Source of the DNA: Pictodentalium vernedei
Lineage: Eukaryota > Mollusca > Scaphopoda > Dentaliida > Dentaliidae
DNA length: 64,000 nucleotides
NCBI GenBank assembly: GCA_031216915.1
Contig: CM062294.1
Location: forward strand, 164,441,455 to 164,505,454
Direction of reading: 5' to 3'
Shown: piece after piece, positions 42,540 to 52,719 of the stretch
Layout of the letters: the number at the start of each line of letters is the position of its first letter
Position numbering within the stretch: position 1 is the first letter of the stretch
The notes under the pieces: generated by a model
What the model saw: only the letters and a program-made list of their open reading frames with translations
Database searches by the model: none
What the model was told of the DNA's origin: nothing
Translations under genes and position numbers: made by a program

Positions 42540-43081
42540 TTAAAAAAATGTCTTTATTCATTCTACAGGGAACAAGGCCTCTTGAAAATTCTGCTGTCTT
42601 GCATAAGTACCACTCGAACATCTCAGGCATCGTAATGTATTCTCGAGTATAGGATACAATGGAGTTTCCACTTTTCTTTTCTGCTGTTCCTTCTCTCTCT
42701 CTTCTGTGTGGATACGTGGTCGTAGAACATAAATCCAAGTGGGTCAATAAATTTCATATTGGTCCATTGAATCGAGGTGGCATCATCCATAGTTCTTTCA
42801 AATTCCTCTGTGGTCTTCTTATGCTTCCATAAAAGATGGCGTCGAATCTCACTCTGCTTGAGATTTACCACTGTACATCTTTCCACAGGGCAGCACCACA
42901 ACTTTAAAGATCCTTGGTGGAACCTTGAGTAGTGGGTCCTATATGCTGATAAGGTTGTGAATACATGGTTCCCACACTTAACTACAGGGCACATCATCCC
43001 CTCTTCTGACCACTCCATCGACAAATCATCGTCTAAACTCTTCATTTCTTTAGTACTCACTTCAATGTCTAAAACATCCAT
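42540..43081 (-). CDS. Zinc-finger protein of unknown function, last exon
   Basis: A 152-codon frame (stop at 42623) starts MDVLDIEVSTKEMK directly after the acceptor-like TTCATTTTTCAG|A, so an upstream exon is likely. Two C2H2-like fingers are visible: CPVVKCGNHVFTTLSAYRTH followed by YSRFH, and CCPVERCTVVNLKQSEIRRH followed by LLWKH. Both have a C-x4/5-C spacing wider than the usual C-x2-C, so they are atypical. The region after the fingers crosses an AGAGAGAGAGA run; in another frame the sequence continues as EQQKRKVETPLYPILENTLR and CLRCSS to a stop near the AATAAA, so the true C-terminus may differ from the 152-codon reading. A poly(A) signal lies at 42553-42558. Neither family nor function is recognised. 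It may also be part of an unknown mobile element. Confidence 0.6.
42553..42558 (-). promoter_or_regulatory. Polyadenylation signal AATAAA
   Basis: Minus-strand AATAAA lies 65-70 bases after the stop codon of the zinc-finger frame, a good position for a last exon. Confidence 0.6.
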
Positions 43082-43135
43082 TCTGAAAAATGAAACCTTC
43101 CCTTTCTAGTTTTCGCATTCAGAGGCTGTTGACAC

Positions 43136-43844
43136 GATTGTAGGATAAAATACCCTCGGACAAAATACCCTTAGGACATAATACCCTAAAAAAAATACCC
43201 TTAGGACATAATACCCTCAATGGGTAGGACAAAATACCCTCGGACAAAATACCCTCATATTTGTTTCATGTTCTGTGCTATCTGCCATTTATATTGTGCT
43301 TCATATTCAATTGCCATCTGCCATTGGTATTGTGCTTCATATCTATTTAGTTTAACCCTTTACCTGAAAAGCAGACAACACTTGCAAAAATAATTCTTGA
43401 ATAACTAATTTTTTGTCTCAAAAACATAGGTTATGACCCCTCGTTGGAACGAGCTCGACGAGCTCGTTCCAACGGAAGGTCATAACCTATGTTTTTGAGA
43501 CAAAAAATGAAAAAGCAGTGAAAATTAATTGGCGATTTTTGAGAATAGCGCTGGCCGGTTTTGGCCGTTACGTTAGGTAAAGGGTTAATAAAAAAAATTA
43601 AAAATATTGGTACTTGTTATTTCAAACAAAACACCGGCTAGTGCCTTAGTTGCAATTACCCCCCCCCCCCCCCCCCCCCCCACCCCCAACACCAAAAATC
43701 CAACTTTATATACATTTGGTCTGAGGGTATTTTGTCCGAGGGTATTTTGTCCTACCCATTGAGGGTATTATGTCCTAAGGGTATTTTTTTTGAGGGTATT
43801 ATGTCCTAAGGGTATTTTGTCCAAGGGTATTTTGTCCGGATACC
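43136..43844. mobile_element. Foldback element FB4 with GGACAAAATACCC arrays and target duplication
   Basis: Both ends are about 115-bp inverted repeats made of seven to eight units such as GGACAAAATACCCTC and GGACATAATACCCT (43139-43257 and 43718-43844), nearly identical in order and spacing. GTTGACAC at 43128-43135 and 43845-43852 is an 8-bp direct repeat (9 with one mismatch), a target duplication. A TTAA MITE (43352-43588) and a C-run lie inside. It is probably in the intron upstream of the zinc-finger exon. Confidence 0.85.
43352..43588. mobile_element. TTAA-flanked hairpin MITE, copy 4, inside FB4
   Basis: TTAA at both ends, termini CCCTTTACCTGAAAAG and GTTAGGTAAAGGG, hairpin tip GAGCTCGACGAGCTC. 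Confidence 0.85.
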
Positions 43845-43852
43845 GTTGACAC

Positions 43853-44897
43853 ACCGCCGACTCATGTGTTGTTCAGTTATTATTTAGATAATTTTGTAAA
43901 TTATTTACTTTATTTTGCATTATTCTGCACCGTTACAGCTCTACCATCTAAACAAATTATATTCTCCGCATATAAATCGATCACTCGAATGTAAACAAAA
44001 TCAATATCGAGACGGGACTAGAGATTTTGACATCAGGCTGATTTAGATTCAAGCTGCCTCTTTCAAAGTGGAAGCTTTATGCTCGAGTGGCGGAATAACA
44101 ATTCGGCCAGCCGCTGATTTCACGTGGTTAGTGAGAATGGGTCCAAAGGGCCTGTCCATCAAGAACACTGGTCACTTGCTATTTAATGTATGTCCTTCCC
44201 GATCACTGGTATAGCAAGTAGTTGTTTGGACAGTTATTGGTATACACTTTCGGACCAGTCAAGCCAAGGACTGGGAGTTGTAACACTTTGTGAACAGTGC
44301 GTTAAGAATGAGGAAATAGTAGTCGCTTAACTAGGCGAATTTGTTTAGGCCAGGAGCAAATACTATAAAACGTTTACAATTGTATATCGAGAATTGTATT
44401 TTCTACCTATTAATGTAAATGACTAAAATGAATCATTAGCATTTTAAAAGATATGGCAATTTGAAAACTGGCAAATCACCACATCTTTGAAAACGCTAAC
44501 TGTCCATGTAAAACGTTTTACATAGTATTGGCCACGGTGTGGATAATGTATGGGTAGTTTGGCAGATATCACACACAGTGGATTAAATGAAAACCCATGT
44601 ATAGTCGGGAATCAGTAGATATTTTTTTTTAGAAAGTCTATTAATCATTACTTAATAAATTAAATAATTACTTAACATACTCTATGGCCGCGCCCCATAA
44701 GTACGATGGCCATAGCAATATGTCATGGCAGTATAACAGTTAAAAGGGTTTTATTTAACACACGGACTGATCGTTTTATATTTTCCACAAAGTAAAGAAT
44801 AAAGATCGATAAAACGTTGTTAATCACAGGTAATTAAACATAAACTCAAGTAATAAACTTGAGTCTCAGAGACGGGAAAGGAGAGCTGCTGACTTTA
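43853..44897. other. Stretch without a recognised gene, with a LINE-tail relic
   Basis: CGGCCAGCCGCTGATTTCAC at about 44112 matches the minus-strand 3' UTR of the 23/49-kb LINE (GGCCAGCCGCTGATTTGTCG), so a diverged LINE end may lie at about 44095-44140. Nothing else is recognised. Confidence 0.45.
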
Positions 44898-45160
44898 TTT
44901 CAGATGTTTATGTGGGTGCTCCATTTCTGGTCGTAAGAGGTATTCAGCACAAGATATTGATTTTTATCTACAGGTTAAATCACTTTAGAATGGTATTATC
45001 GGCGGGGGCGGGGCGTTACTGGTTTTATTACAAACGTTATTTATATGGCTCCATGGTCCGTTTCTGGACGGAAGTGATAATCAGCCAAAAATGTATGGAT
45101 TTTTATCAACAGATTGAATCGTTTCAGAATGGTGTTATCAATGCAGCATGGACAAATATC
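44898..45160. repeat. Tandem duplication of about 130 bp
   Basis: The segment with TCCATTTCTGGTCGTAAGAG, GATTTTTATC(T)ACAG and GAATGGTATTATC at 44918-45003 recurs at about 45048-45140 with about 20 percent difference. The 86-codon frame across it is not supported as a gene. Confidence 0.55.
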
Positions 45161-45317
45161 GTATCTAAATAATCTTGTTCCGCACACTTTGCAGGTAATA
45201 GATCTAGATTTCTGGCGAGGCCATCAATTGTCTCAGTAAGTTGCTTGTCAGACACAAAACCGGAGCGGAACCGTGGTTTAAAACGTTTTGTTACACGTCT
45301 GTTCTCTGAAATCACCA

Positions 45318-45785
45318 TCTACAGCAACACTAAAGCACGCGGAAAATAAAAATCCGTTCCGCACATATGTGCGGAATGGAAATCACCGGAATTGTCTACA
45401 ATTCGTGCACCGCAATTACAATTGCTAACGATAGCAGGCACATATAACACATTGGAACTCAGGCGACGAAATAGTAACACAGATTCCCCACTCAACTTTG
45501 TTTGGCGATAATTTGTGTTCTTTTTGTTGATAGTAACTGTTGTCAAATGAATTGCTGAGTGTTCTTCTAATAATTGTTTTTATGTACGTGAAGGCGGAGT
45601 GTAAAAAACACAGAACGACACGCGTGTGTGACTGGGTTAATCGATAGGGCACTTGTGCCATCGCGGAAGGATAGAATTCGAGGCCAGCGGTCTCTCGTTC
45701 TATTCTTCCGCGCCGGCACTCGTGCCATATCGATTAACCCATTCACATACGTGTGTCGTTCTGTGTATATTCTTCAACAGGTTAG
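45318..45785. repeat. Foldback repeat with CGCACATATGTGCG and AACACAGAACGACAC parts
   Basis: CCGTTCCGCACATATGTGCGG at about 45352 is a palindrome; a diverged partner lies at about 48325-48345. AACACAGAACGACACGCGTG (45609) and CATACGTGTGTCGTTCTGTG (45746) are inverted arms about 130 bp apart, with TCGATA(T)(A/G)GGCAC(T/G) inside. Single arms recur at about 47228-47312 and 51672-51742. Confidence 0.55.
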
Positions 45786-46122
45786 ATAATACGTTGTGGC
45801 ATACGGTATGTGCCTGTATTTTTTATGTAATTGACGTCAACGACACAGACCAGTAGTTTTCGGTAAGCTGGAAGACTTCTTTCTTGACGTCTGCCAGTGG
45901 AACACCAGTCTTAAGACGTTTGAAATATATGTTGCGAAGGTTGGGTGCAAGCTGAAGATCACATTTCTGCAGCAGTTGTTTCGGTATGTTATCTGGCATG
46001 CTGTTTTGACGCCTCGTTGACCTTCTTTAAGAGGTTCTCTGCTGCTTATGTTGTTATGTCAATGCTTGGTATCTACTGGTGCACACGCTTACTGGTTATC
46101 AGCATTCCCCCTTATATGTTTT
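45786..46122. other. Stretch without a recognised gene
   Basis: No domain-bearing frame or repeat recognised. Confidence 0.45.
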
Positions 46123-46132
46123 GAAGAAAACT

Positions 46133-46508
46133 GAGGGGGTGCGGTGGCGTTGCGGTAGCCGGTTCTCGTTAGATCACCGAAGTTAAGCAACGCCGAGCCC
46201 GTTTAGTCCTTGGATGGGAGACCGTCTGAGCGATAGATTCGGACTCCCGCGTTGTGTCCTTTGCAAGGCACTTAGCCCCGATTGTCCACATGGGGGCACG
46301 ATGACGCCGTGTACTAAGGCAGGCGTACTGCACACGTCGATGATGCGCATGTCTTCAACCAATTTAACCTTGCCTGTGCTGCAGTGCGGAGTTACGATGT
46401 TGGGGAGCTGGCAGCTGCTCGTCGTTGCTCGGTTGTTCTCTCCAGGTACTCCGGCTTCCTCCACCCGTAAAACTGACACCGACACGATATGACCCTAATA
46501 AATAAATA

Positions 46509-46547
<39 letters not shown>

Positions 46548-46551
46548 ATAG
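46133..46551 (+). repeat. SINE with a 5S-rRNA-derived head
   Basis: The head at about 46150-46238 follows 5S rRNA: CCGGTTCTCGTTAGATCACC, GAAGTTAAGCAACGCCGAGC, then CTTGGATGGGAGACCG, which covers the internal promoter A box and C box of 5S genes. After CTGAGCGAT the body is the same as in the tRNA-headed SINEs of this window (CACATGGGGGCACGATGACG, AGGCGTACTGCACACGTCGA, GTACTCCGGCTTCCTCCACC), then a long AAATAAAT tail. A 10-bp duplication GAAGAAAACT lies at 46123-46132 and 46552-46561. It is a SINE3-type element. Confidence 0.9.
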
Positions 46552-46561
46552 AAGAAAACTA

Positions 46562-47220
46562 AGAGAAGGATGTCCGCTTTGGTTGGGCTATCACTAAACA
46601 GTTTACTGCCCGTTTTAAAGGGAGAGACTCCGATGTTTTCCTCTTTTTCGATTTGATGCACCCCTAAACGGTTTGGCATTTTTTTCATCCAAGTCCTCTT
46701 CGATACCTTTGTTTGTAAAATTTCAATCGGCTCTCCCGAAAGTCCCTTCACACTGATTCTGATATGCTAGATTGAACCCCACTTGCTTGTTTTCGGGTTT
46801 GGCGATGTATACGAGGTTTCCAATATTTCATTTTCTTCAGCTTCTTGTTGGGTCAAGGTATAAAGTGCCTAAAGATGCTTGAACGTTTTTGATGGTGCGT
46901 ATCTGTCCAGTAGAGATGATGTCGTCCTTGTATGATGTCTACATTGAATCAACCACGCAACTCTCCTGCGTACACCATGGAGATATTTGGATGTCGTTTT
47001 TTTACTCATTGAATCCATTCGTTTCTCCCCACAAAAAAAAAAAATCCAAAAACAAAAAACTTTTAACATTCACAAGAGCTTACCAATAATAACCCAGGAA
47101 ATCCCCCCCCCCCCCCCCCACACACACACACTTTCCACAAAAACAACAAGACAAGAAAACAATCTAATCGTGCCTCCACTCTTTTTTTTATTCCACGAAT
47201 GTTGAAAAGAGTTAAATCCT
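46562..47220. other. Stretch without a recognised gene
   Basis: A C-run and CA-repeat at 47104-47131 and an A-run near 47033; otherwise nothing recognised. Confidence 0.45.
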
Positions 47221-47450
47221 ACACGATAGCCTCGAGTTTTATCCTTCCGCGATGGCACAAGTGTCATATCGATTAACCCATTCACACGCGTGTGTTGTTC
47301 TGTGTTTATTACACACATTCACGTCTATAAAAGCAATTATTAGGACACTCGGAAAATCAGTTGACAACTCATCCCCCGAGTTCCAACTGTGTTCTATGTG
47401 CCAGTAGGCACATAGAACACATTGGAATTCAGGGCACGAACTATCAACAA
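47221..47450. repeat. Foldback repeat remnants
   Basis: TTTTATCCTTCCGCGATGGC to TTGTTCTGTGTTT (47237-47308) is one arm of the 45.6-kb foldback. TTCTATGTGCCAGTAGGCAC and its complement at about 47390-47425 form a hairpin whose sequence recurs at 49086-49135 (TTCTATGTGCCTACTGGCAC). Confidence 0.55.
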
Positions 47451-47455
47451 AAAAT

Positions 47456-47800
47456 CCGTCTGAGCGATCGATTCGGACTCCCGCGTGTGTCCTTGGGCAA
47501 GGCACTTAACCCCGATTATCCACATGGGGGCACGATGACGCCGTGCACTAAGGCGTACTGCACGTCGATGGTGCACATGTCTTCAATCAATCTAACCCTG
47601 CCTGTGCCGCAGTGCGGAGTTACGATGTTGGGGAGCTGGCAGGCTGCTCGTCGTTGCTCGGTGGTTCTCTCCGGGTACTCCGGCTTCCTCCACCCGTAAA
47701 ACTGTCACCGATACCATATGACCTTGGCTGTTAATGTGTTGTAAAACCTTAATAAATAAATAATAAATAAATAAATAATAAACAAAAAGAACACATTTTA
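47456..47800 (+). repeat. 5'-truncated 5S-headed SINE
   Basis: It starts inside the 5S-derived head at CCGTCTGAGCGAT and continues with the shared body and an AAATAAAT tail. The CCGTCTGAGCGATxGATTCGGACTCCCGCG stretch is shared only with the 46.1-kb copy, so it belongs to the 5S-headed group. Confidence 0.8.
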
Positions 47801-47922
47801 TCGCAAACCAAATTTGCGAGGAGAACCAGTGTTACTATTTTTAGCTATCGCTAGCGATTAAAATTGTAATTGCGTTGCAGGATTTGTAGAAAATTCCAGC
47901 GAAATTTCGCTTCTATTTAAAA

Positions 47923-48301
47923 TATTATATTTATTATTATTTATTGGTGTTTAAGGTCACATACTTATGCACAATGGCTAATCGTGACCGTGACAGTTTT
48001 ACGGGTGGAGGAAGCCGGAGTACCCGGAGAGAACCACCGAGCAACGACGAGCAGCTGTCAGCTCTCCAACATCGTAACTCTGAACTCTGCACCGCAGCAC
48101 AGGCAGGGTTAGATTGGTTGAAGACATGCGCACCATCGACGTGCAGTACGCCTCAGTACACAGCGTCATCGTGCCCCCATGTAAGCAATCGGGGTGAAGT
48201 GTCTTGCCCAAGGACACAACGCGGTTGCCGCAGGTGGGATTCGAACCGAGGACCTCTCGGCTTGCAGCCTGCACCTCTACCAACTGAGCCACCGCGCCCC
48301 C
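47923..48301 (-). repeat. SINE, tRNA-headed, with target duplication
   Basis: Nearly identical to the 27.5-kb copy. Minus-strand head GGGGGCGCGGTGGCTCAGTT and B box GGTTCGAATCC. TTCTATTTAAAA is duplicated at 47911-47922 and 48302-48313. It inserted in an area with 45.3-kb-type repeat sequence (GGCACATATGTGCGGAACGG follows at about 48325). Confidence 0.9.
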
Positions 48302-48313
48302 TTCTATTTAAAA

Positions 48314-48890
48314 ACGATTTCTCTTCGGCACATATGTGCGGAACGGATTTTGTATTTTCCGCATGGTGTAGTGTTACTGTAGATGGGGATTTCATGAAAC
48401 AGGCTTGTAATAAATATATCTCCTTCAGGTTATCATGCATCAATCTTAGTGCACACAAGAAAAATAAATATATTTCTCTTGTTCGGAGATAAGAGGATGA
48501 ACTGGTAAATATTTTTCACCAACACTCATCGATCTCATTCTCCTCTTACCGATAATATAATTCATAATAAAAAAACACGATTTTGATTGTCATTTCACGA
48601 ACTTTTGTTGGAAACAAATACTCCCCTTTACTTATAAAAAAATTAAAAACAGCTCAGAACTTTTGGATTTGCAGATTCGATGAACAATGCACACTAACTA
48701 TGGAGTTTCCCCATGGGAACCCAGGGAAAGCGAAGCAGTGCTTGTTTATTGTGGTAAACAAGCTCTGTTATACTGGTCAAAACATGACCCAGTCACTAAT
48801 GCTTGGGGAGAAAGTCCTCTAACATTGGCACAACATGGGTATAAACAATCGACTCTAAACCCGATTTATCTGCGGTTACGAAAATAACAA
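48314..48890. other. Stretch without a recognised gene
   Basis: Begins with a 45.3-kb-type repeat piece (CGCATGGTGTAGTGTTACTG). Two overlapping short plus frames at 48.6-48.9 kb have no recognised domain. Confidence 0.4.
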
Positions 48891-49510
48891 TAACATTACT
48901 TTGGTCTCGGGCCTTTTATAAGCTGTCGGGCTGTTATTCACACCTGTTGGGCCGTTAATAAACCACAATGCTCGACAAAGTGATGTTATTACTATTATTA
49001 CCACTGGGAATCTAAGAACGTTTTGATTCTGTATCTTGCATGCCATTTTTAAAGTTTTCAATTTCGACAGATCGTCCCCTGAGTTCCAATGTATTCTATG
49101 TGCCTACTGGCACATAGAACACATTGTAACTCCGGGGACGAGATGATAGAACCGTCTGTTTTCAAAACAACTGGTGTCACATGATTATTACATGATCGGC
49201 ACTGGTACGCTTTCAGTTGCAACGAAGTTAGAAAACTTAAAAACCGACCCGATGTTTACCGCTTTTAAGTTAAGAATAAAGGATTAAAATGTATACAGAC
49301 TTACTTACATATATACAACTGCTTGTTCTTATAGGGCTAACTTTACTGGACATTGTACATATTTAATAATTTAAATAAAATCATATTGTTTACAAGTTGA
49401 AGCCATTTCCATTTCCGAGTGGACGACAGCAGGGAACAAAAATCACGTGACGTGTCGGGCTGTTAATGAGAGTTTCACCTATTAACGGCCCGACACGTCA
49501 AGTCAATTTT
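48891..49510. mobile_element. Possible foldback element with CGGGCTGTTAAT units
   Basis: The left part (about 48904-48965) has CTCGGGCCTTTTATAAGC, TGTCGGGCTGTTATTCACA and TGTTGGGCCGTTAATAAAC. The right part (about 49450-49505) has CGTGTCGGGCTGTTAATGAG facing CTATTAACGGCCCGACACG. The hairpin at 49078-49135 lies between. The design is like the other foldback ends, but the boundaries and target duplication are not clear. Confidence 0.4.
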
Positions 49511-49536
49511 TGAAGTTGAGTGTTACGTTCTTGTAA

Positions 49537-50635
49537 TAATAATAATAACTCTTTGGCCAGCCGCTGATTTGTCGCGGTCCTCATAAGAGAAGGCCATCAT
49601 TCCCCCTGCACCCCACCCCCTCTTCCCCTCCTCTCCTCCCAGCATTCAGATATAAACAGCTTAATAGTGTCCCTCACTTCCTCCTTTTCAATTTCTTCAA
49701 TAAGCATTCCTACACTCTCCCTCGTGTCCCCCTTCAGCCATCTATCCTTTGTTTCTTCACCCCACTTCTGCATTATTCTTCCAGTAAATTTTATTCTATG
49801 AGGTATATACTGTGGGCATTCCAAGAGAAAATGTTCCAGGGTCTCCACTACTCCAGAGTGGCACATTTGGCATCCCTTTTCCCCGTCTCTCCCAATTTTT
49901 CCCCGAAGCTCCAGTGATCTTGATCTCAGTTTGAACAGCAGTGACCCTCCAAAGGTGCCATCTAGGTACTTCTCAAAAGCTGACTTTTCTTTATATTGTA
50001 ACCCCTGCAGTGATCTTTTCACGCTAACCCCTGCTCGCCAGTTTCGATTGCAATCTTCCATGACTCTCTCTTTGACAAACCTTTTGCCTTCTTTCATTCC
50101 TACTTCTATGTTTGTGACCTCTATAGAGTAATTGTCCATTAGTTCCCTCACATGTTTTGACCACCCCGTTTCTATATTAGAATTCCAAATGGTATCGAGC
50201 ATCAATTTGCACCACCGGTTGTCAGGCAGGTTTCTCACGTAGTTAAAGTAACACAGTTTTCCCAAATCTACCCTGTCCTTGATTTTCATCCACCCAAGCT
50301 CCCCCCTTACTGCTTCCAAAGCTGCAGCATTACTCGACCCTGTTATCCATCTGCCGGCATCATTCTGAGTACTTTCCAACTTCTTAATAACGGTTTGGTT
50401 TAATGGAATCACGTCCGTGCCATACGTTATACTTGGTAAACCCACCCTCTCCCACAGTGTTTTCCCCACAAAGACCTTGTTGAAACTATTTTTGCCTAAA
50501 AGTTTTAGTTGGTTCAGAATTCTTTTCCCCTTCAGAATCAGTTTGGCTGAGTAATTTCTGTACACCCCTCTTCCCGTTATATTTATGCTTACCCCAAGAT
50601 ACTCATACTCTCCCGTTTCTCCTACAGTGATTTGT
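49537..50635 (-). mobile_element. Second copy of the 23-kb LINE, 5'-truncated
   Basis: It covers the last 1.1 kb of the same LINE, with the tail (AATAATAATAATAAC on the plus strand) at 49537 and the 5' truncation at CAAATCACTGTAGG near 50635. The encoded protein differs from the 23-kb copy at only about seven of 322 positions, so both inserted recently or come from one young lineage. Confidence 0.9.
49597..50630 (-). CDS. LINE reverse transcriptase, C-terminal end
   Basis: An open frame of about 344 codons without a start of its own (the first ATG is at 50565). It covers the region after the FADD catalytic box: TITGSSNAAALEAV-like thumb sequence, KHVRELMDNYSIEV, and the zinc motif CQMCHSGVVETLEHFLLECP near the C-terminus. 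Truncation removed the catalytic centre. Differences from the first copy include Ile to Phe in NSFNKVF and Pro to Leu in KTLWERV. No stop or frameshift is present, which supports a young age. Confidence 0.85.
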
Positions 50636-52095
50636 AATGCCCTGTTAAACTATGTGAATGTACTAGAGAACGCCCGCTAAAGTGGTAATAATACCCATTG
50701 TGCAGAATAGGTGACCATAAACACCAATAAACAACTGTGAAGTGTTATTATGGAGAGATTTGAACAGAAGAGCGATAACAGAAGAAAAAACTGTTCAAGT
50801 TAAACTTATCTTATGAACACTTGAGTGCGTTTTTGCATTGAGAAGTCAAAAAAATCATTCGACTGAACGAACATTGAGAATGCGGTGAGAACATATATTC
50901 TCGAAGCCAGTTCAATCTTTCGTCGCGGTGTAGAATGCCACACAAGCCGCCAAGGCTATATCGTGGCGATGGTTGTTTCAAAGAAAAAATATTTACTGCC
51001 TTTGACCAGCTGAGGATGTTGTCTCATAGACTTTATAATTATGGCTAAGAACAGACAGGAAAAAATTCTCAAACCATGGTTTTTCGACATTGTCTTTTCT
51101 GGTCCACTCCGAGTAGTGAGAACGAAGGAAGCGAAAAGCCTCTTCTCACCAATTCTCAACAAAATCTCCATTCGAATAGCACTGAGCAAAAAGGCGACGA
51201 TGGCAGAAAAATTCGTTTTCGCAAATGTCCGAGGCGAGCGATTTTCAGATCAGGAAAACATAGAAACTTAGAGTTAAAGAATGCTGAGAGAAAGAACAAG
51301 ACGATTTGAGTACATCAAAAGTTTTAACCGCGCTTTACTGACACTGTCTTGTCTCTTGACAACTTAATCAAAATATTTGAAACAACCTGAATCACGAACC
51401 AATGGAATAGTTCTCGAAATGGCTGCATTGTCAAAATATGTCATGGATGCTGTATACTTGTTCATCCACCGTGCATATATAAAACTATGTTTTTGAACCA
51501 AATGATATCCTACTTTTAGTAGTTGGCTCGCGTGAAAAAAATTCTCATACCATGTTTCTTCGACATCGTCCTTTCTTATCCACTTCGAGGAGTGAGAACG
51601 AAGGGAGCGAAAATCCTCTTCTCTACAATTCTCGACAAATCTCCATTCGAATAACACTGGCCTGCGGCCTCTCGTTTTATCCTTCCGCGCTGGCACTCGT
51701 GCCATATCGATTAACCCATTCACACGCAGTTGTTCTGTGTATTTATTTGATACCCAGCATGTTTGGATAACCTTTGTTTAATGGGTTCTGTACAAGGCCC
51801 CTCTTTCATCTCCGTATACTTAACTTATCGCCTCGATAAAGCCTTCGATGCTGATGTGGCGTTAAACACCAATAAATAAATAAAGATATCAGTTATATTG
51901 TGGATATCGCAAGATTGTTTTTGAATGTATGCAACTTACATGTCCCGATTTATTTATAGCGATCTTCGTATAATAAACAATTGGACAAATAACGACTCAT
52001 TCAATTTAATGATGAGAATTCCAAGTCTGTATTGTTTACCTTATGTAGATATTTCAATTATCCCGATATCGGTTTTTCTGGAAAGACCCTCCAGT
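50636..52095. other. Dispersed-repeat stretch without a recognised gene
   Basis: Two related segments at about 51090-51260 and 51555-51660 share GAGTGAGAACGAAGG(A/G)AGCGAAAA and CTCCATTCGAATA(G/A)CACTG. An inverse copy lies at about 54500-54640. A 45.6-kb-type arm lies at 51672-51742. Frames such as SENEGSEKPLL are translations of this repeat and are not supported as genes. Confidence 0.5.
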
Positions 52096-52337
52096 TTAAC
52101 CCTTTACCTAACATGAAAAGCAGACGACACTTGCAAAAAAAATTCTTGAATAACTAATTTTTTGTCTCAAAAACATAGGTTATGACCCCTCGTTGGAACG
52201 AGCTCGACGAGCTCGTTCCAACGAGGGGTCATAACCTATGTTTTTGAGACAAAAAATGAAAATATTTTAAAAATTTATTGGAGATTTTTGAGAATAGCGC
52301 TGGCCGGTTTTGGCCGTTACGTTGGGTAAAGGGTTAA
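52096..52337. mobile_element. TTAA-flanked hairpin MITE, copy 5
   Basis: TTAA at 52096-52099 and 52334-52337, termini CCCTTTACCTAACATG and GTTGGGTAAAGGG, perfect hairpin with tip GAGCTCGACGAGCTC and arms TTGTCTCAAAAACATAGGTT. Confidence 0.88.
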
Positions 52338-52719
52338 TGATGTACACAAGCATCTTTGTCTCACCATACAGAACAACTTATATCGCGATAAACATATATA
52401 AATACTGACCCTCTTCAAGAATGCTGCAAAGAAGAACATTTAAATACAGTATATTCAAGAATAGGGCAGAAAAGATTTATATTTCGTTGATTTTGCCCTT
52501 ACCGGAGTGTACTCGTTCGGTTTGGAACTTTGACAGTTACTGTCACTTGAAGCCTCTGAATGACAAGCAGTGTGATGCCATACGGATCACATAAGGGTTG
52601 ACAGCATTAGTTCCACGAGTGTCAGCTACTAAAAGTAGCATAAAACAAACCTCGACCTTTTTTTTAACTATCCGAATTATTTCGATTACTGGATATAATA
52701 AACTTCGAGGACAAAAGGG

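Noticed and set aside
44912-45172. An 86-codon gene
   Set aside because: It spans a 130-bp tandem duplication and has no recognisable domain.
46150-46240. A 5S rRNA gene
   Set aside because: The 5S-like sequence is internal, partly degraded, runs into a SINE body and tail, and is flanked by a target duplication.
51041-51309. Two overlapping small proteins (SENEGSEKPLL)
   Set aside because: The sequence is a dispersed repeat with copies at 51.6 and 54.5 kb; no start or domain support.
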